From positions 1,549,001-1,613,000 of the forward strand of contig NC_020291.1 of assembly GCF_000340885.1 (NCBI RefSeq): DNA of 64,000 bases, in the 5' to 3' direction. The DNA comes from Clostridium saccharoperbutylacetonicum N1-4(HMT) (lineage in GTDB: Bacteria; Bacillota; Clostridia; Clostridiales; Clostridiaceae). Shown here piece by piece: positions 28,945 to 38,136 of the stretch (positions within the stretch are counted from its first letter, which is position 1; the number at the start of each line of letters is the position of its first letter). The translations under genes were made by a program, and so were the position numbers. Under the pieces are notes generated by a model. That model was not told the DNA's origin. It was given only the letters and a program-made list of their open reading frames with translations, and ran no database searches.

Positions 28945-29658
28945 ATGAAACCAGTAATAGGCATAACCACCTTTCATGATATAGAAGTAGAAAAATCATT
29001 TAGTTTAGCAAGCAATAATTACCTAAGTGCTGTTGAAAATGCAGGTGGGGTGCCGCTATGCATTCCTATTAGTGAAAACATGGAGGATGTTAAATATTAT
29101 TTAAATGTAGTTGATGGTATTATTTTCTCAGGGGGAGAGGGAGTAAGTCCCTTAAAATTTGACGAGAACCCTTCACAAAAAAATTCATATCTAAGTCACT
29201 TGAGAGATGATTTTGAGATAGAACTTTTCAAGGAGGCATACAATAGAGATATGCCTATATTGGGAGTGTGTAGAGGAACACAATTAATAAATGTAGCATT
29301 GGGAGGAACATTATATCAAGATATTGTTTCTCAAATACCAAATTGTCATGGACATATGCAACAAGGAATGCAAGTATATGAGTTATTTCATAAAATTAAT
29401 ATAGAAGAAAACAGCAAGTTATTTGATATTTTCAAAAATACAGAGCTAGAAGTGAATTCTTTTCATCATCAAGCAATAAAAGATATAGGTAGAGATTTAA
29501 AAATTATTGCTACTGCTAAAGATGGGGTTATTGAAGGAATTGAAAGTTTAAGTAGAAAATTTTTGGTTGGAATACAATGGAATCCAGAAGATTTAACTTT
29601 AAAGCATAAAGAATTTTTAAGTATCTTTAAAGCTCTAATTAACAATATAAAGCAGTAG
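28945..29658 (+). CDS. PuuD-like class I amidotransferase-fold hydrolase with altered catalytic triad
   Basis: 237 residues of the gamma-glutamyl-GABA hydrolase (peptidase C26) type. The nucleophile Cys109 is present (GVCRGTQ), and the FHHQA motif is kept, but the usual QWHPE reads QWNPE: the catalytic His is Asn213. The tandem paralogue downstream has the normal His. It may be inactive or have changed function. It follows dppF by 15 bases with a good ribosome site, so it is probably in the peptide-importer operon and would act on imported gamma-glutamyl compounds if active. Confidence 0.85.
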   Translation: MKPVIGITTFHDIEVEKSFSLASNNYLSAVENAGGVPLCIPISENMEDVKYYLNVVDGIIFSGGEGVSPLKFDENPSQKNSYLSHLRDDFEIELFKEAYNRDMPILGVCRGTQLINVALGGTLYQDIVSQIPNCHGHMQQGMQVYELFHKINIEENSKLFDIFKNTELEVNSFHHQAIKDIGRDLKIIATAKDGVIEGIESLSRKFLVGIQWNPEDLTLKHKEFLSIFKALINNIKQ

Positions 29659-29675
29659 ATGAGGAGGAGTAACCA

Positions 29676-30392
29676 ATGAAGCCGATAATTGGATTAGCTT
29701 TGTCTAGTAGAGTTAAACCTAAAAAGGTATATAGCGTAATAAATAATGATTACATTAAAGCAGTGCAGAAAGCTGGAGGAATACCAGTTCTTATTCCATT
29801 TAGTGATAATTTAGAAAATATAAAAGTATATACAAATAAAATTCAAGGAATAATTTTTACAGGTGGGGAAGATATATCGCCTTTGTTTTATAATGAAGAG
29901 CCTATAAAAGAAGTACAATGCATAATTGAAAAAAGAGATATATTTGAATTGGAACTTTTTAAGGAAGTATATAAGAAACAGATACCTATTTTGGGGGTAT
30001 GTAGAGGACTTCAACTTATTAATGTTGCACTTGGCGGTAGTTTATATCAAGATATTAATGTTCAAATTCATAATAGTAATGGTCATTTACCAAAGTATGC
30101 TTTAAGATCAAATCTTTATCATTCAGTAAAAATAGAAAAAGGCAGCGAGCTTTTTGTTATATTTAAAACAGAAGATTTAAAAGTTAATTCATTTCATCAT
30201 CAAAGTATAAAAAAACTTGGAAAAGATTTAAGAGTAACAGCACATTCTAGTGATGGAGTCATTGAAGGAATTGAAAGTTTAAAAGAAAAATTTTTAGTTG
30301 GAGTGCAATGGCATCCAGAAAACTTAGTAGAACGCCATAGTGAATTTTTAAAGCTTTTTCAGGCACTTATTGATAATGCACGGGAGATATAA
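29676..30392 (+). CDS. PuuD-like gamma-glutamyl hydrolase (peptidase C26 family)
   Basis: 238 residues with the full class I amidotransferase triad: Cys109 (GVCRGLQ), His213 and Glu215 (QWHPE). It is a tandem duplicate of the preceding gene (same length and motifs). The family hydrolyses gamma-glutamyl bonds, as PuuD does on gamma-glutamyl-GABA. Location after a peptide importer suggests use of imported gamma-glutamyl peptides. GAGGAGG lies before ATG 29676. Confidence 0.87.
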   Translation: MKPIIGLALSSRVKPKKVYSVINNDYIKAVQKAGGIPVLIPFSDNLENIKVYTNKIQGIIFTGGEDISPLFYNEEPIKEVQCIIEKRDIFELELFKEVYKKQIPILGVCRGLQLINVALGGSLYQDINVQIHNSNGHLPKYALRSNLYHSVKIEKGSELFVIFKTEDLKVNSFHHQSIKKLGKDLRVTAHSSDGVIEGIESLKEKFLVGVQWHPENLVERHSEFLKLFQALIDNAREI

Positions 30393-30461
30393 ATTTATGT
30401 ATTTTAATATATGACTCAATACAGGGGAGTCTTGAATACATGTCAAAAAAGTACAGAAAAA

Positions 30462-30510
30462 ATAGTTGTTGTGTTTCCGGGATATGGGAGAGATGGAACA
30501 TTATTTTGAG
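30462..30510 (+). pseudogene. Possible 3' remnant of a cysteine-synthase-family gene
   Basis: The frame from 30462 reads IVVVFPGYGRDGTLF then stop, similar to the last codons of the mccA-like gene (IVVVFPDRGDRYLSTTLF). The bases also match in places. No upstream coding part was found in the 308-base gap after the PuuD-like gene, so only the tail would remain. The match is short and could be chance. Confidence 0.35.
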
Positions 30511-30561
30511 ATTAGAATAAATAAAGAAAATTTAATAATTACAAATCAGTAATACAAAAAT

Positions 30562-30602
30562 AAAATTCCACTAAAACAAATTTTGGTGGAATTTTATTTT
30601 TA
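30562..30602. terminator. Terminator between convergent operons
   Basis: AAAATTCCAC pairs with GTGGAATTTT and is flanked by A-rich and T-rich ends, so it can serve both the peptide/PuuD operon and the minus-strand MFS gene. Confidence 0.75.
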
Positions 30603-30699
30603 TGTTTATAAATAATTGGTTAAAGTTTATCTAGAAAATAGCTTTACGTGTTAATCAAGATATATAAAATACTTTATTCTTTCAAACGTTAATAATTAA

Positions 30700-32127
30700 C
30701 TACTTCCTTGAGTTTTGTTCTTTTAATAGCATACTAAGAGGAAGAGCTACTAAAATTATTATAAAAGATATAAAATATACATCATTGATTCCCATTAAAT
30801 ACGCTTGGTTTGGAAGTAATACTTTTGAAATATCAGTATTAGCTAATTCATTAGTGTGCACAGAAGTCATTAGTGTTAGTAAAGAGGTAAAAACACCTAT
30901 AGCTAGTGAGCCAATACTTTGTCCAACCCAATTGTTAACTGAAGCAGCATTTCCAGAAAGTTCCCTATCTATGCAAGACATACCTATATTAGTTACTGGC
31001 ATAGTTGATAGAGCTATTCCAACATTACGTAAGGTCATCCATAATATTATGTATAAAGTTGAAGTATCTAAGCTTAAGTGAGACATTTTTAATGAACCTA
31101 TAGCCATTGCTATAATTCCTGACACAACTAGAAAACGTGGATCCATAAGATTATAAAGTTTTCCGGCTATAACCATACAAAGTGCCATCATTAAGGATGG
31201 AATAAGCATGACAAGTCCAGCATTTAATGGTGTCATATGCTGAACATTTTGCAAATAAAGTGGAGTTAAAAGAGTTCCAGCATATAAGCTCATGATAACT
31301 ACAGCTCGTACAATTATGCTCATAGTATAGCCTTTAAATTTAAATATTTTAAGATTTAATGCAGGTATTTTTGTGGTTGATTCCTGTCTTAAAAATATAC
31401 TTAAAATAATAGCACCACCAATTAAAAGTAATATTATTTTGTAAGATAGCCATCCCCAGCTAGCCCCTTCACTAAATGCAGTTAAAAGCAATACACTTGC
31501 TATTATACTAGTTGAGAAACCAGGAAAATCAAAACCAGCAGGAGGATTTAATTTATAATATGGAGTGAATTTTAATACTATTACAATAGCAATTAAGCCT
31601 AGAGGAACGTTCATTAAGAATATAGCCTTCCAGCTAAAAGTTTGTATTAAGAAGCCACTAAGTGTAGGTCCTACAGCAGGAGCAAGCATTGATGCTAGAC
31701 TCCAAAGACTTATAGCAGTTGCATGTTTTTTTCTCGGTATAACTTGATATATAATTGTCATGGTAGCTGGTGCTGCCAAGCCATTAAAAGCTCCTTGCAA
31801 TATACGAAAGCCTATGAGGGATTCTATATTCCAAGAAAAAGCACATAGAATAGATGATAAAGTAAAACCTATAAGAGATATCAAATATAAGCGCTTGTAA
31901 CTAAATTTTTCACCTAAATAGCTGGTTATTGGAGCTATAGTCCCAGTTGCCAGCATAAATCCTGTTAATGCCCATTTTGCCGAATCTAAGGAGGTATTAA
32001 AATATTTCATTAGATCTATTAAGGCTAAGTTTATGGTGCTTGTTCCTAAAGTTGTTAAAAAGGCACCAAGGAAAAGAGAGGATATGACAGGCCAAAAGTC
32101 CACCTCTTTGTTATTGATATTTTCCAT
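30700..32127 (-). CDS. MFS drug exporter, DHA2 (EmrB/QacA) family
   Basis: 475 residues with about 14 hydrophobic segments, the DHA2 topology. The motif A-like GEKFSYKRLY after helix 2 and motif C-type GPTLSGFLIQ are seen. It would export toxic organic compounds with proton antiport. Start ATG 32127 (minus) follows AAGGAG. A PadR-type regulator is divergent, with a 24-bp palindrome between, so PadR-mediated induction is likely. Confidence 0.88.
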   Translation of the reverse strand: MENINNKEVDFWPVISSLFLGAFLTTLGTSTINLALIDLMKYFNTSLDSAKWALTGFMLATGTIAPITSYLGEKFSYKRLYLISLIGFTLSSILCAFSWNIESLIGFRILQGAFNGLAAPATMTIIYQVIPRKKHATAISLWSLASMLAPAVGPTLSGFLIQTFSWKAIFLMNVPLGLIAIVIVLKFTPYYKLNPPAGFDFPGFSTSIIASVLLLTAFSEGASWGWLSYKIILLLIGGAIILSIFLRQESTTKIPALNLKIFKFKGYTMSIIVRAVVIMSLYAGTLLTPLYLQNVQHMTPLNAGLVMLIPSLMMALCMVIAGKLYNLMDPRFLVVSGIIAMAIGSLKMSHLSLDTSTLYIILWMTLRNVGIALSTMPVTNIGMSCIDRELSGNAASVNNWVGQSIGSLAIGVFTSLLTLMTSVHTNELANTDISKVLLPNQAYLMGINDVYFISFIIILVALPLSMLLKEQNSRK

Positions 32128-32227
32128 TAAATAATCTCCTTACTTTAATATTTTTGTAAACGTATCATTGAATATATGTAAAAAATGACATATAATTAAT
32201 AGTAATTATAGAATATATAAAAAAGAT

Positions 32228-32251
32228 ATATATGTCAATATTGACATATAT
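32228..32251. promoter_or_regulatory. 24-bp perfect palindrome, likely PadR operator
   Basis: The sequence ATATATGTCAAT followed by its exact reverse complement lies just before the padR-like ribosome site and within the divergent promoter region. A half-site ATGACATAT occurs near 32187. PadR repressors commonly bind such palindromes near their own promoters. Confidence 0.7.
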
Positions 32252-32263
32252 GGAGGCGTGATT

Positions 32264-32869
32264 ATGAATAAATTATCTTATGGTTTACTTAGTATCTTAT
32301 CAACGGAAGCCTTAACTGGTTATGATTTGATGTTAAAATTAAATTTGTTTAGACATACAACTCATAGTTCAATATATCCATTGTTCCCAGCACTTATAGC
32401 AGAAGGATATATTGAGTGTACAATTATTGAGCAATCCGGAAAGCCAGACAAAAAGGTATATAATATAACTGAGCAAGGAATCGGTATTTTAAAAGAATGG
32501 ATAAAAAATAAGGTAGATGGAGAAGAGACAAATAATGAAATAATGCTAAAGGTATATTGTATTCATATTTTAGATAGAAATTCTGCTATGGAATTCTTAG
32601 CTGAAATAGAAGAGAGATTTTGTAAGAAATTAGATAAGCGTATAAAATCTTTTGAAAAGCTTAAAGAGAGGCTTAAAGATGAGTCTGTAACTACAAATTC
32701 ATTGAAATTTGGGGCTTATTTGTTAAATGAGAAAGTAATAAATGACTCAAGAGCTGAAATTATTTGGTGCAGGTGGATTAAAGAACTATATAATAAGAAT
32801 GATAATATTAATATCTTTAAAGAAAATTTTCAAGGGATATTAAATAATAAAATGCTGAGAGAACTGTAA
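32264..32869 (+). CDS. PadR-family transcriptional regulator
   Basis: 201 residues. N-terminal winged helix: LSYGLLSILSTEALTGYDL, then SSIYPLFPALIAEGYI and KKVYNITEQG (wing), all PadR features; the helical C-terminal part is the dimer domain. Start ATG 32264 is seven bases after GGAGG (GTG 32258 is too close). It probably represses the divergent exporter and itself through the palindrome at 32228-32251. Confidence 0.87.
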   Translation: MNKLSYGLLSILSTEALTGYDLMLKLNLFRHTTHSSIYPLFPALIAEGYIECTIIEQSGKPDKKVYNITEQGIGILKEWIKNKVDGEETNNEIMLKVYCIHILDRNSAMEFLAEIEERFCKKLDKRIKSFEKLKERLKDESVTTNSLKFGAYLLNEKVINDSRAEIIWCRWIKELYNKNDNINIFKENFQGILNNKMLREL

Positions 32870-32961
32870 AAGATATAATTTATAGTTCGGGTAATACTTA
32901 AGCAAGTAAAGGTTCAAATATGCTGAAATCAAAGAAATAAGAATCCATACAAATTTTTTAC

Positions 32962-32990
32962 TTGAAAATCATTCAAAATGTATATATAAT
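32962..32990 (+). promoter_or_regulatory. Promoter of the serS T-box transcript
   Basis: TTGAAA (32962-32967), 17-base spacer and TATAAT (32985-32990). Confidence 0.65.
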
Positions 32991-33039
32991 AGAAAAAGAA
33001 CAAAATATAGTAATGAAGTAACAGCAATGATAAAAGCTA

Positions 33040-33249
33040 CGATTTATAAATTTCTTTAGAGAGCCGATGGATGGTGCAAATCGGTGAAATGTTAAGTCTT
33101 TCCACTTTTGGAGCTGTCGGTGATGAATCGAAAGACTGGTACCCTTTATAGTACTATTATCGAGTGGTTGGTTATTAGTAATCAGCAATTTGGGTGGCAA
33201 CGCGGATCCTTCCGTCCCATATATAGAATATGAGATGGCGGGTTTTTTT
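33040..33249 (+). ncRNA. T-box leader of serS
   Basis: T-box core GGGTGGCAACGCGGA lies at 33192-33206, and the terminator (CCGTC/GGCGG type stem with seven T) at 33209-33249. An AGAGAG bulge near 33057 opens stem I. Downstream serS implies a serine specifier; TCT and TCC triplets lie near 33097-33103, and a TCG at 33128, but I could not settle which one is used. Confidence 0.88.
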
Positions 33250-33301
33250 ACGTTTTTAAATAATTTTAATATATAGATAATTAATTTTAGGAGGAAGAAA
33301 T

Positions 33302-34579
33302 ATGTTAGACATAAAATTTTTAAGGGAAAATCCAGAAGTAGTTAAAGAAAATATAAAGAATAAGTTCCAAGATAATAAGTTAGAATTAGTTGATCAAGTA
33401 ATTGAGCTTGATGCTGAACTTAGAAAGGTTAAGCAAGAAGTTGAAGCTTTAAGAGCTGATAGAAATAAGAATTCAAAACAAATTGGTGGATTAATGGCTC
33501 AAGGTAAAAAAGAAGAAGCTGAAGAATTAAAGAAGAGAGTTAATGCGGATTCAGAAAGAATGGCTGAATTAGATGTAAAAGAAAAAGAATTAGAAGAAAA
33601 AGTTAAAAATATAATGATGATAATTCCAAACATAATTGATCCAAGTGTACCTATAGGTAAGGATGATAGTGAAAATGTTGAATTAGAACGTTTTGGTGAA
33701 CCAGTAGTTCCTGAGTTTGAAATTCCATATCATACAGACATTATGGAAAAATTAAGTGGTATTGATCTAGATAGCGCAAGAAAAGTAGCAGGTAATGGTT
33801 TCTATTATTTAATGGGAAATATAGCTAGATTACATTCAGCAGTAATTTCTTATGCAAGAGACTTTATGATAGATAGAGGCTTTACATATTGTATTCCACC
33901 TTTTATGATCAGAAGTCAAGTTGTTACAGGTGTTATGAGTTTTGCAGAAATGGATGCTATGATGTATAAAATCGAAGGTGAAGATTTATACTTAATTGGT
34001 ACAAGTGAACATTCTATGATTGGTAAGTTTATAGATACAATTTTACCAGAGGATTCACTTCCACATACATTAACTAGTTATTCACCTTGCTTTAGAAAAG
34101 AAAAAGGTGCTCATGGTATAGAAGAAAGAGGAGTATATAGAATTCACCAATTTGAAAAACAAGAAATGATCGTTGTTTGTAAACCAGAAGATAGTATGAC
34201 ATGGTATGATAAAATGTGGAAAGACACAGTAGCGTTATTCCGTTCTTTAGATATACCTGTAAGAACTTTAGAATGCTGCTCAGGAGATTTAGCAGATTTA
34301 AAAGTTAAATCAGTTGACGTAGAAGCTTGGTCTCCAAGACAAAAGAAATATTTTGAAGTTGGAAGCTGTTCTAACTTAGGTGATGCACAAGCTCGTCGTT
34401 TAAAAATTCGTGTAGATGGTAAAGATGGAAAATACTTTGCGCATACATTAAACAATACAGTAGTAGCTCCACCAAGAATGTTAATTGCATTCTTAGAAAA
34501 CAATTTAAATGAAGATGGAAGCATTAATATTCCAACTGCATTACAACCATATATGGGTGGAATGAAAGTAATAAAATAA
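33302..34579 (+). CDS. serS: Seryl-tRNA synthetase
   Basis: 425 residues, normal for bacterial SerRS. N-terminal coiled-coil arm (about 30-105, rich in K/E heptads) for tRNA-Ser binding, then class II motifs: motif 2 (CFRKEKGAHGIEERGVYRIHQF) and motif 3 (NTVVAPPRMLIAFLEN). TSEHS is the serine-site loop. Controlled by the T-box leader upstream. AGGAGG precedes ATG 33302. It charges tRNA-Ser and tRNA-Sec. Confidence 0.96.
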   Translation: MLDIKFLRENPEVVKENIKNKFQDNKLELVDQVIELDAELRKVKQEVEALRADRNKNSKQIGGLMAQGKKEEAEELKKRVNADSERMAELDVKEKELEEKVKNIMMIIPNIIDPSVPIGKDDSENVELERFGEPVVPEFEIPYHTDIMEKLSGIDLDSARKVAGNGFYYLMGNIARLHSAVISYARDFMIDRGFTYCIPPFMIRSQVVTGVMSFAEMDAMMYKIEGEDLYLIGTSEHSMIGKFIDTILPEDSLPHTLTSYSPCFRKEKGAHGIEERGVYRIHQFEKQEMIVVCKPEDSMTWYDKMWKDTVALFRSLDIPVRTLECCSGDLADLKVKSVDVEAWSPRQKKYFEVGSCSNLGDAQARRLKIRVDGKDGKYFAHTLNNTVVAPPRMLIAFLENNLNEDGSINIPTALQPYMGGMKVIK

Positions 34580-34606
34580 GGATTTAATAAAATCTAGAAA
34601 TATGAG

Positions 34607-34643
34607 AATTATAGGTGAAATTTTTTGCCTATAATTTTTTTTT
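34607..34643 (+). terminator. serS terminator
   Basis: AATTATAGG (34607-34615) pairs with CCTATAATT (34628-34636), followed by a run of T. Confidence 0.8.
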
Positions 34644-34805
34644 ATAAAAATATCTAAAAGCGTGATGAATTCAGTTGTGTTCTTTTAGTAGAAATGCTTC
34701 AATAAAAGAGCATGATTATAATAATTTTGATATACTATGATTGTAAATAAACAAGTTTTGTTTTATGATGGAAATTACAATTATAGAAGTTGATTGGAGT
34801 AAATT

Positions 34806-35942
34806 ATGAAAGTAAATAGCTTTCTACCAAAATATATGGTGGATTTTAAATGTATAAATTCTAAGTGCATTGATACTTGCTGTGCCGGTTGGGATATAAA
34901 TATAGATGATGCAACTTATAACAAGTATGTTAATAGTGATGGAGATCTAAAGAAATTAGTTTCTGGAAAATTTGTAAAGAATAATGAAGAAGATAATTCT
35001 TTTAATTGTGGATTTATGATTCTTAAAGAAGAAAGTAGATGTCCTTTTTTAAATTCTAATATGCTTTGTGATATACATGGAGAAACTGGTGAAGAAAATC
35101 TTTGTATTACTTGTAAGAGTTATCCAAGGGTATTTAATATTGTTGATGATGTTTATGAAAAGAGTGGGTTACCATCCTGTATAGAAATATGTACTCGTGC
35201 TTTATTAAATAGGGATAAAATGGAATTTGTTGAATCAGAGGAGGATATTGAAGAAGGCAATATTGAAATAAGAAGAATTATAGATAGTGAAGCCTTTGAT
35301 GGAACAGAAAGCCTTGTTCAGTATTTTTGGGATATAAGAGTAATATCAATAAATATTATGCAATTAAGAAATTATTCAATTGAAGAAAGATTAAATATTC
35401 TTTTGAGTTTTTATTCTAAGCTTGAAAAACTTAATATTCTTAAGGAATTTGAAAACATAGATGAAACTATAGAAGAATTTAATAATGGTTTAGTGAATTT
35501 TGGAAGTTTAAAAGGAGAAAGTTTTAAAGAGAAAAGTGATTTTTACAAAAGTCTTTGTGATTCCAAATTAGTTGATAATATTCGAAGCATAAGATTAAAA
35601 GTGTGTGTAGATGAATATAAAGCTGGAATTTTAAAAGCTGTTGATATAATTAAATATATAGAAGAGGATCCTAAATATTTAAATCAATTAGAACAATATT
35701 CATATATTTTTGAAAATTATTTAGTAAACCAAATTTTTAAAGATCTAGTTCCGTTTAACAAAGGAGAAAATTTAATAGGAAGTATTAAAAAAGTTATTAA
35801 TACTTACAGAATAATTAAAGCATATGTTATTGGAATTGCTATAAATAATGATGAGGATATTAAAGAAGAAAATATCATTACAGTTATTCAAGCTTTAAGT
35901 AAAGATATAGAACACAATAAAGTATTCAAAGAATTGCTATAG
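34806..35942 (+). CDS. fliB: FliB-like flagellin lysine-N-methylase
   Basis: 378 residues. The Cys-rich N-terminus (CINSKCIDTCCAGWDI, then RCPFL, CDIHG and CITCKSYP) is the cluster typical of FliB/YkgJ-like proteins, likely binding Fe-S or zinc. FliB methylates lysines of flagellin in Salmonella; no flagellar gene is near, so this role is by family only. The last codons and stop lie inside the terminal repeat of the palindromic element that follows (35937-36386). Confidence 0.75.
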   Translation: MKVNSFLPKYMVDFKCINSKCIDTCCAGWDINIDDATYNKYVNSDGDLKKLVSGKFVKNNEEDNSFNCGFMILKEESRCPFLNSNMLCDIHGETGEENLCITCKSYPRVFNIVDDVYEKSGLPSCIEICTRALLNRDKMEFVESEEDIEEGNIEIRRIIDSEAFDGTESLVQYFWDIRVISINIMQLRNYSIEERLNILLSFYSKLEKLNILKEFENIDETIEEFNNGLVNFGSLKGESFKEKSDFYKSLCDSKLVDNIRSIRLKVCVDEYKAGILKAVDIIKYIEEDPKYLNQLEQYSYIFENYLVNQIFKDLVPFNKGENLIGSIKKVINTYRIIKAYVIGIAINNDEDIKEENIITVIQALSKDIEHNKVFKELL

Positions 35943-36386
35943 ATATCCAAAGCGAGAATTAGACATATGCGTAACTTACCGAAATTAAACACATATTTAT
36001 TACAGCGAACTAATGAAATTTTCGCTGGATGGGTTCTAAGTGGAAGGTTGCACCCATTTCTGCATGTTCCTAAAGTAAATTTATGACAAGCAGAAAGTGG
36101 AACAACCAATAGAGGAAACTCGACTCACGTTCGTTCGCTGAGTAAGCGATTCACACCAAATCAGTTTTTTAAATGAGGTTAACTCATGAATGAGTTAACT
36201 AAGTTCAAGAAACCAAATCATAGATTTGGACTTTCACTTATCTGCTTAATAATCATCACAGCTTAATTTCATATGCCGCTTGCACAAATATGTATGTAAT
36301 TTCTAGTGTAGTGTTACGATTATAATTTCTCAATGATGCATGTATATTTCATTTATAAGTTTGATTATTAAATTGGATATCTATAG
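35937..36386. repeat. Long modular palindromic element, copy A
   Basis: About 450 bases bounded by a perfect 14-bp inverted repeat, CTATAGATATCCAA (35937-35950) and its complement (36373-36386). The outer arms of about 110-130 bases are imperfectly complementary. The centre holds separate hairpins: GGTTG/CAACC with an inner CTGC stem, GTTAACTCAT/ATGAGTTAAC, and CCAAATC/GATTTGG. Copy B is at 52730-53043. It fills the whole gap between fliB and cobJ. It could be a MITE-like element or a structured RNA. Confidence 0.8.
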
Positions 36387-36425
36387 AAGCTTAAAATTTA
36401 GAAACAAATGAAAGGTTGATTTAAA

Positions 36426-37163
36426 ATGGGAAAATTAAGAGTTATAGGAATAGGACCAGGAAGTATTGAAAATATGAGTTTAAGGGCATTAAAGGCCATT
36501 GAAGATAGTGAAGTTATTGTTGGATACAACAAGTATATAGATATGATAAAAGATTTAGTAACAGATAAAGAATTATATTCAACAGGAATGAGGGGAGAAG
36601 AAGCAAGATGCCAAGAAGCTTTAAAGCTTTGTAAGGATAAAAATGTGGCATTAATAAGTACAGGGGATGCAGGTATTTATGGAATGGCAGGTCTTATACT
36701 TGAACTTAAAGAAGATGAAGATGTTGAAATAATTCCAGGAATAACCGCAAGTAGTGCAGCTGGATCAGTAGTTGGTGCTCCTCTTATGCATGATAATTGT
36801 AATATTAGTTTAAGTGATCTTATGACACCTTATGAAGATATTAAAAAGAGAGTAAAGCTTGCAGCAGAAGGAGATTTTATAATATCGTTATATAATCCTA
36901 AAAGTAAAGGAAGACCGGAGTATTTAAAAGAATGTATTGAAATAATAAGAGAATTTAGAGAAGCTTCAACACCAGTAGCTGTAGTAAGGCATGCTCTTAG
37001 AGAAGGGCAGAGTTATAAATTGTTTACTATTGGAGATTTTAATCCAGAGATTGTTGATATGATGTCAATTGTTATTGTCGGTAATACTAAAAGTTTTTAT
37101 AAGAATGGAAACTTTATAACACCTAGAGGTTATGAAAATAAAAGAGATAAATGTGAAAATTAA
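36426..37163 (+). CDS. cobJ: Precorrin-3B/cobalt-precorrin-3 C17-methyltransferase
   Basis: 245 residues of the SAM-dependent tetrapyrrole methylase family. GIGPGS at the start, STGDAGIYGMAG and GITASSAAGSVVGAPL are CobJ/CbiH signatures; it contracts the corrin ring by methylation at C17. In an anaerobe the cobalt-precorrin route (CbiH) applies. It is followed 46 bases later by cobK, and both stand apart from the large cobalamin operon at 53208. Confidence 0.92.
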   Translation: MGKLRVIGIGPGSIENMSLRALKAIEDSEVIVGYNKYIDMIKDLVTDKELYSTGMRGEEARCQEALKLCKDKNVALISTGDAGIYGMAGLILELKEDEDVEIIPGITASSAAGSVVGAPLMHDNCNISLSDLMTPYEDIKKRVKLAAEGDFIISLYNPKSKGRPEYLKECIEIIREFREASTPVAVVRHALREGQSYKLFTIGDFNPEIVDMMSIVIVGNTKSFYKNGNFITPRGYENKRDKCEN

Positions 37164-37208
37164 CTAGACCATAACCCAATTTTTATTGAGTTAGGAAGTG
37201 GAGAAAAA

Positions 37209-37979
37209 ATGATTGGATTTATACTTGGAACTTCAGAAGGAAGAAAAATTCTATCTTTAATGAATGAATACACAGATAATATTGTAGTAACAACAGCTAC
37301 AACATATGGTGGACAGCTTCTTGAAAAATTTAAAATGAAAAATTTAAACACAAAACCTTTAAACAAAGAAGAAATGTTAGAATGGATTAAAGTAAACTCC
37401 ATCAATATATTGGTAGATGCATCACATCCTTATGCAGAAATTGTTACTAGAACTGCAATAGAATGTGCTGAAGAACTTGATATTAAATATTTGAGATATG
37501 AAAGAAAAGGTGCATTAGAAGATATTGAAGATGAAGATATAATAAGAGTTAAAGATTATGATGAAGCTATTAATATTATAAAAAACATAGAAGGTAATGT
37601 TTTGAATACCACAGGCGGAAATAATGTTACTAAATTTTTAAGCTTAGAATGCAAATACAGAGTGATACATAGAATTTTACCATCGCCAAATGTCTTATCT
37701 AAAATTGTAGATGCTGGAATCAAGCTTAAAGATATCATAGCACTTCAAGGACCTATATCCTATGAACTTGAAAAGGCTTTTATTAAGCAATATGATGCTA
37801 AGGCGATTTTGACAAAAGATAGTGGCACAGAAGGTGGAGTATTAGAAAAATATAAAGCAGCAAAAGAGTGTAATATTAAGTTAATAGTTATAGATAAACC
37901 TAAATTTATAGGGGATACACCTTTTTCTAGTGAAGAGGAATTAGTTCAACATATAGTAAAAATAACTCAAACATACTAA
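37209..37979 (+). CDS. cobK: Precorrin-6A/cobalt-precorrin-6A reductase
   Basis: 256 residues. GTSEGRKI at the N-terminus, DASHPYAE, NTTGGNNV and TKDSGTEGG are CobK/CbiJ hallmarks; the enzyme reduces the macrocycle of precorrin-6A using NAD(P)H. GTGGAG precedes ATG 37209. It forms a two-gene unit with cobJ. Confidence 0.92.
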   Translation: MIGFILGTSEGRKILSLMNEYTDNIVVTTATTYGGQLLEKFKMKNLNTKPLNKEEMLEWIKVNSINILVDASHPYAEIVTRTAIECAEELDIKYLRYERKGALEDIEDEDIIRVKDYDEAINIIKNIEGNVLNTTGGNNVTKFLSLECKYRVIHRILPSPNVLSKIVDAGIKLKDIIALQGPISYELEKAFIKQYDAKAILTKDSGTEGGVLEKYKAAKECNIKLIVIDKPKFIGDTPFSSEEELVQHIVKITQTY

Positions 37980-38136
37980 ATACCACTGTTTTTTTACAAT
38001 ATATAAACAATTATAGATTGAAGAAGTATAGGCGAATAATTAATTGAATAGTAAATTTTAGTAGATAATTATTATTGATTAAAATTTATTTATATATTAT
38101 AATATATAAATAAATGATTAAGAGGAGATGAATTTA

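Noticed and set aside
30785-31081. Plus-strand frame inside the MFS exporter
   Set aside because: Lies opposite a complete, well-conserved transporter and lacks a ribosome site.
34144-34524. Minus-strand 126-codon frame inside serS
   Set aside because: It is antisense to strongly conserved serS sequence, has no ribosome site and resembles no protein.
35937-36425. Cobalamin riboswitch before cobJ or cobT
   Set aside because: No B12-box or GCCACTG core was found in the gap before cobJ (or before cobT); only the palindromic element is there.
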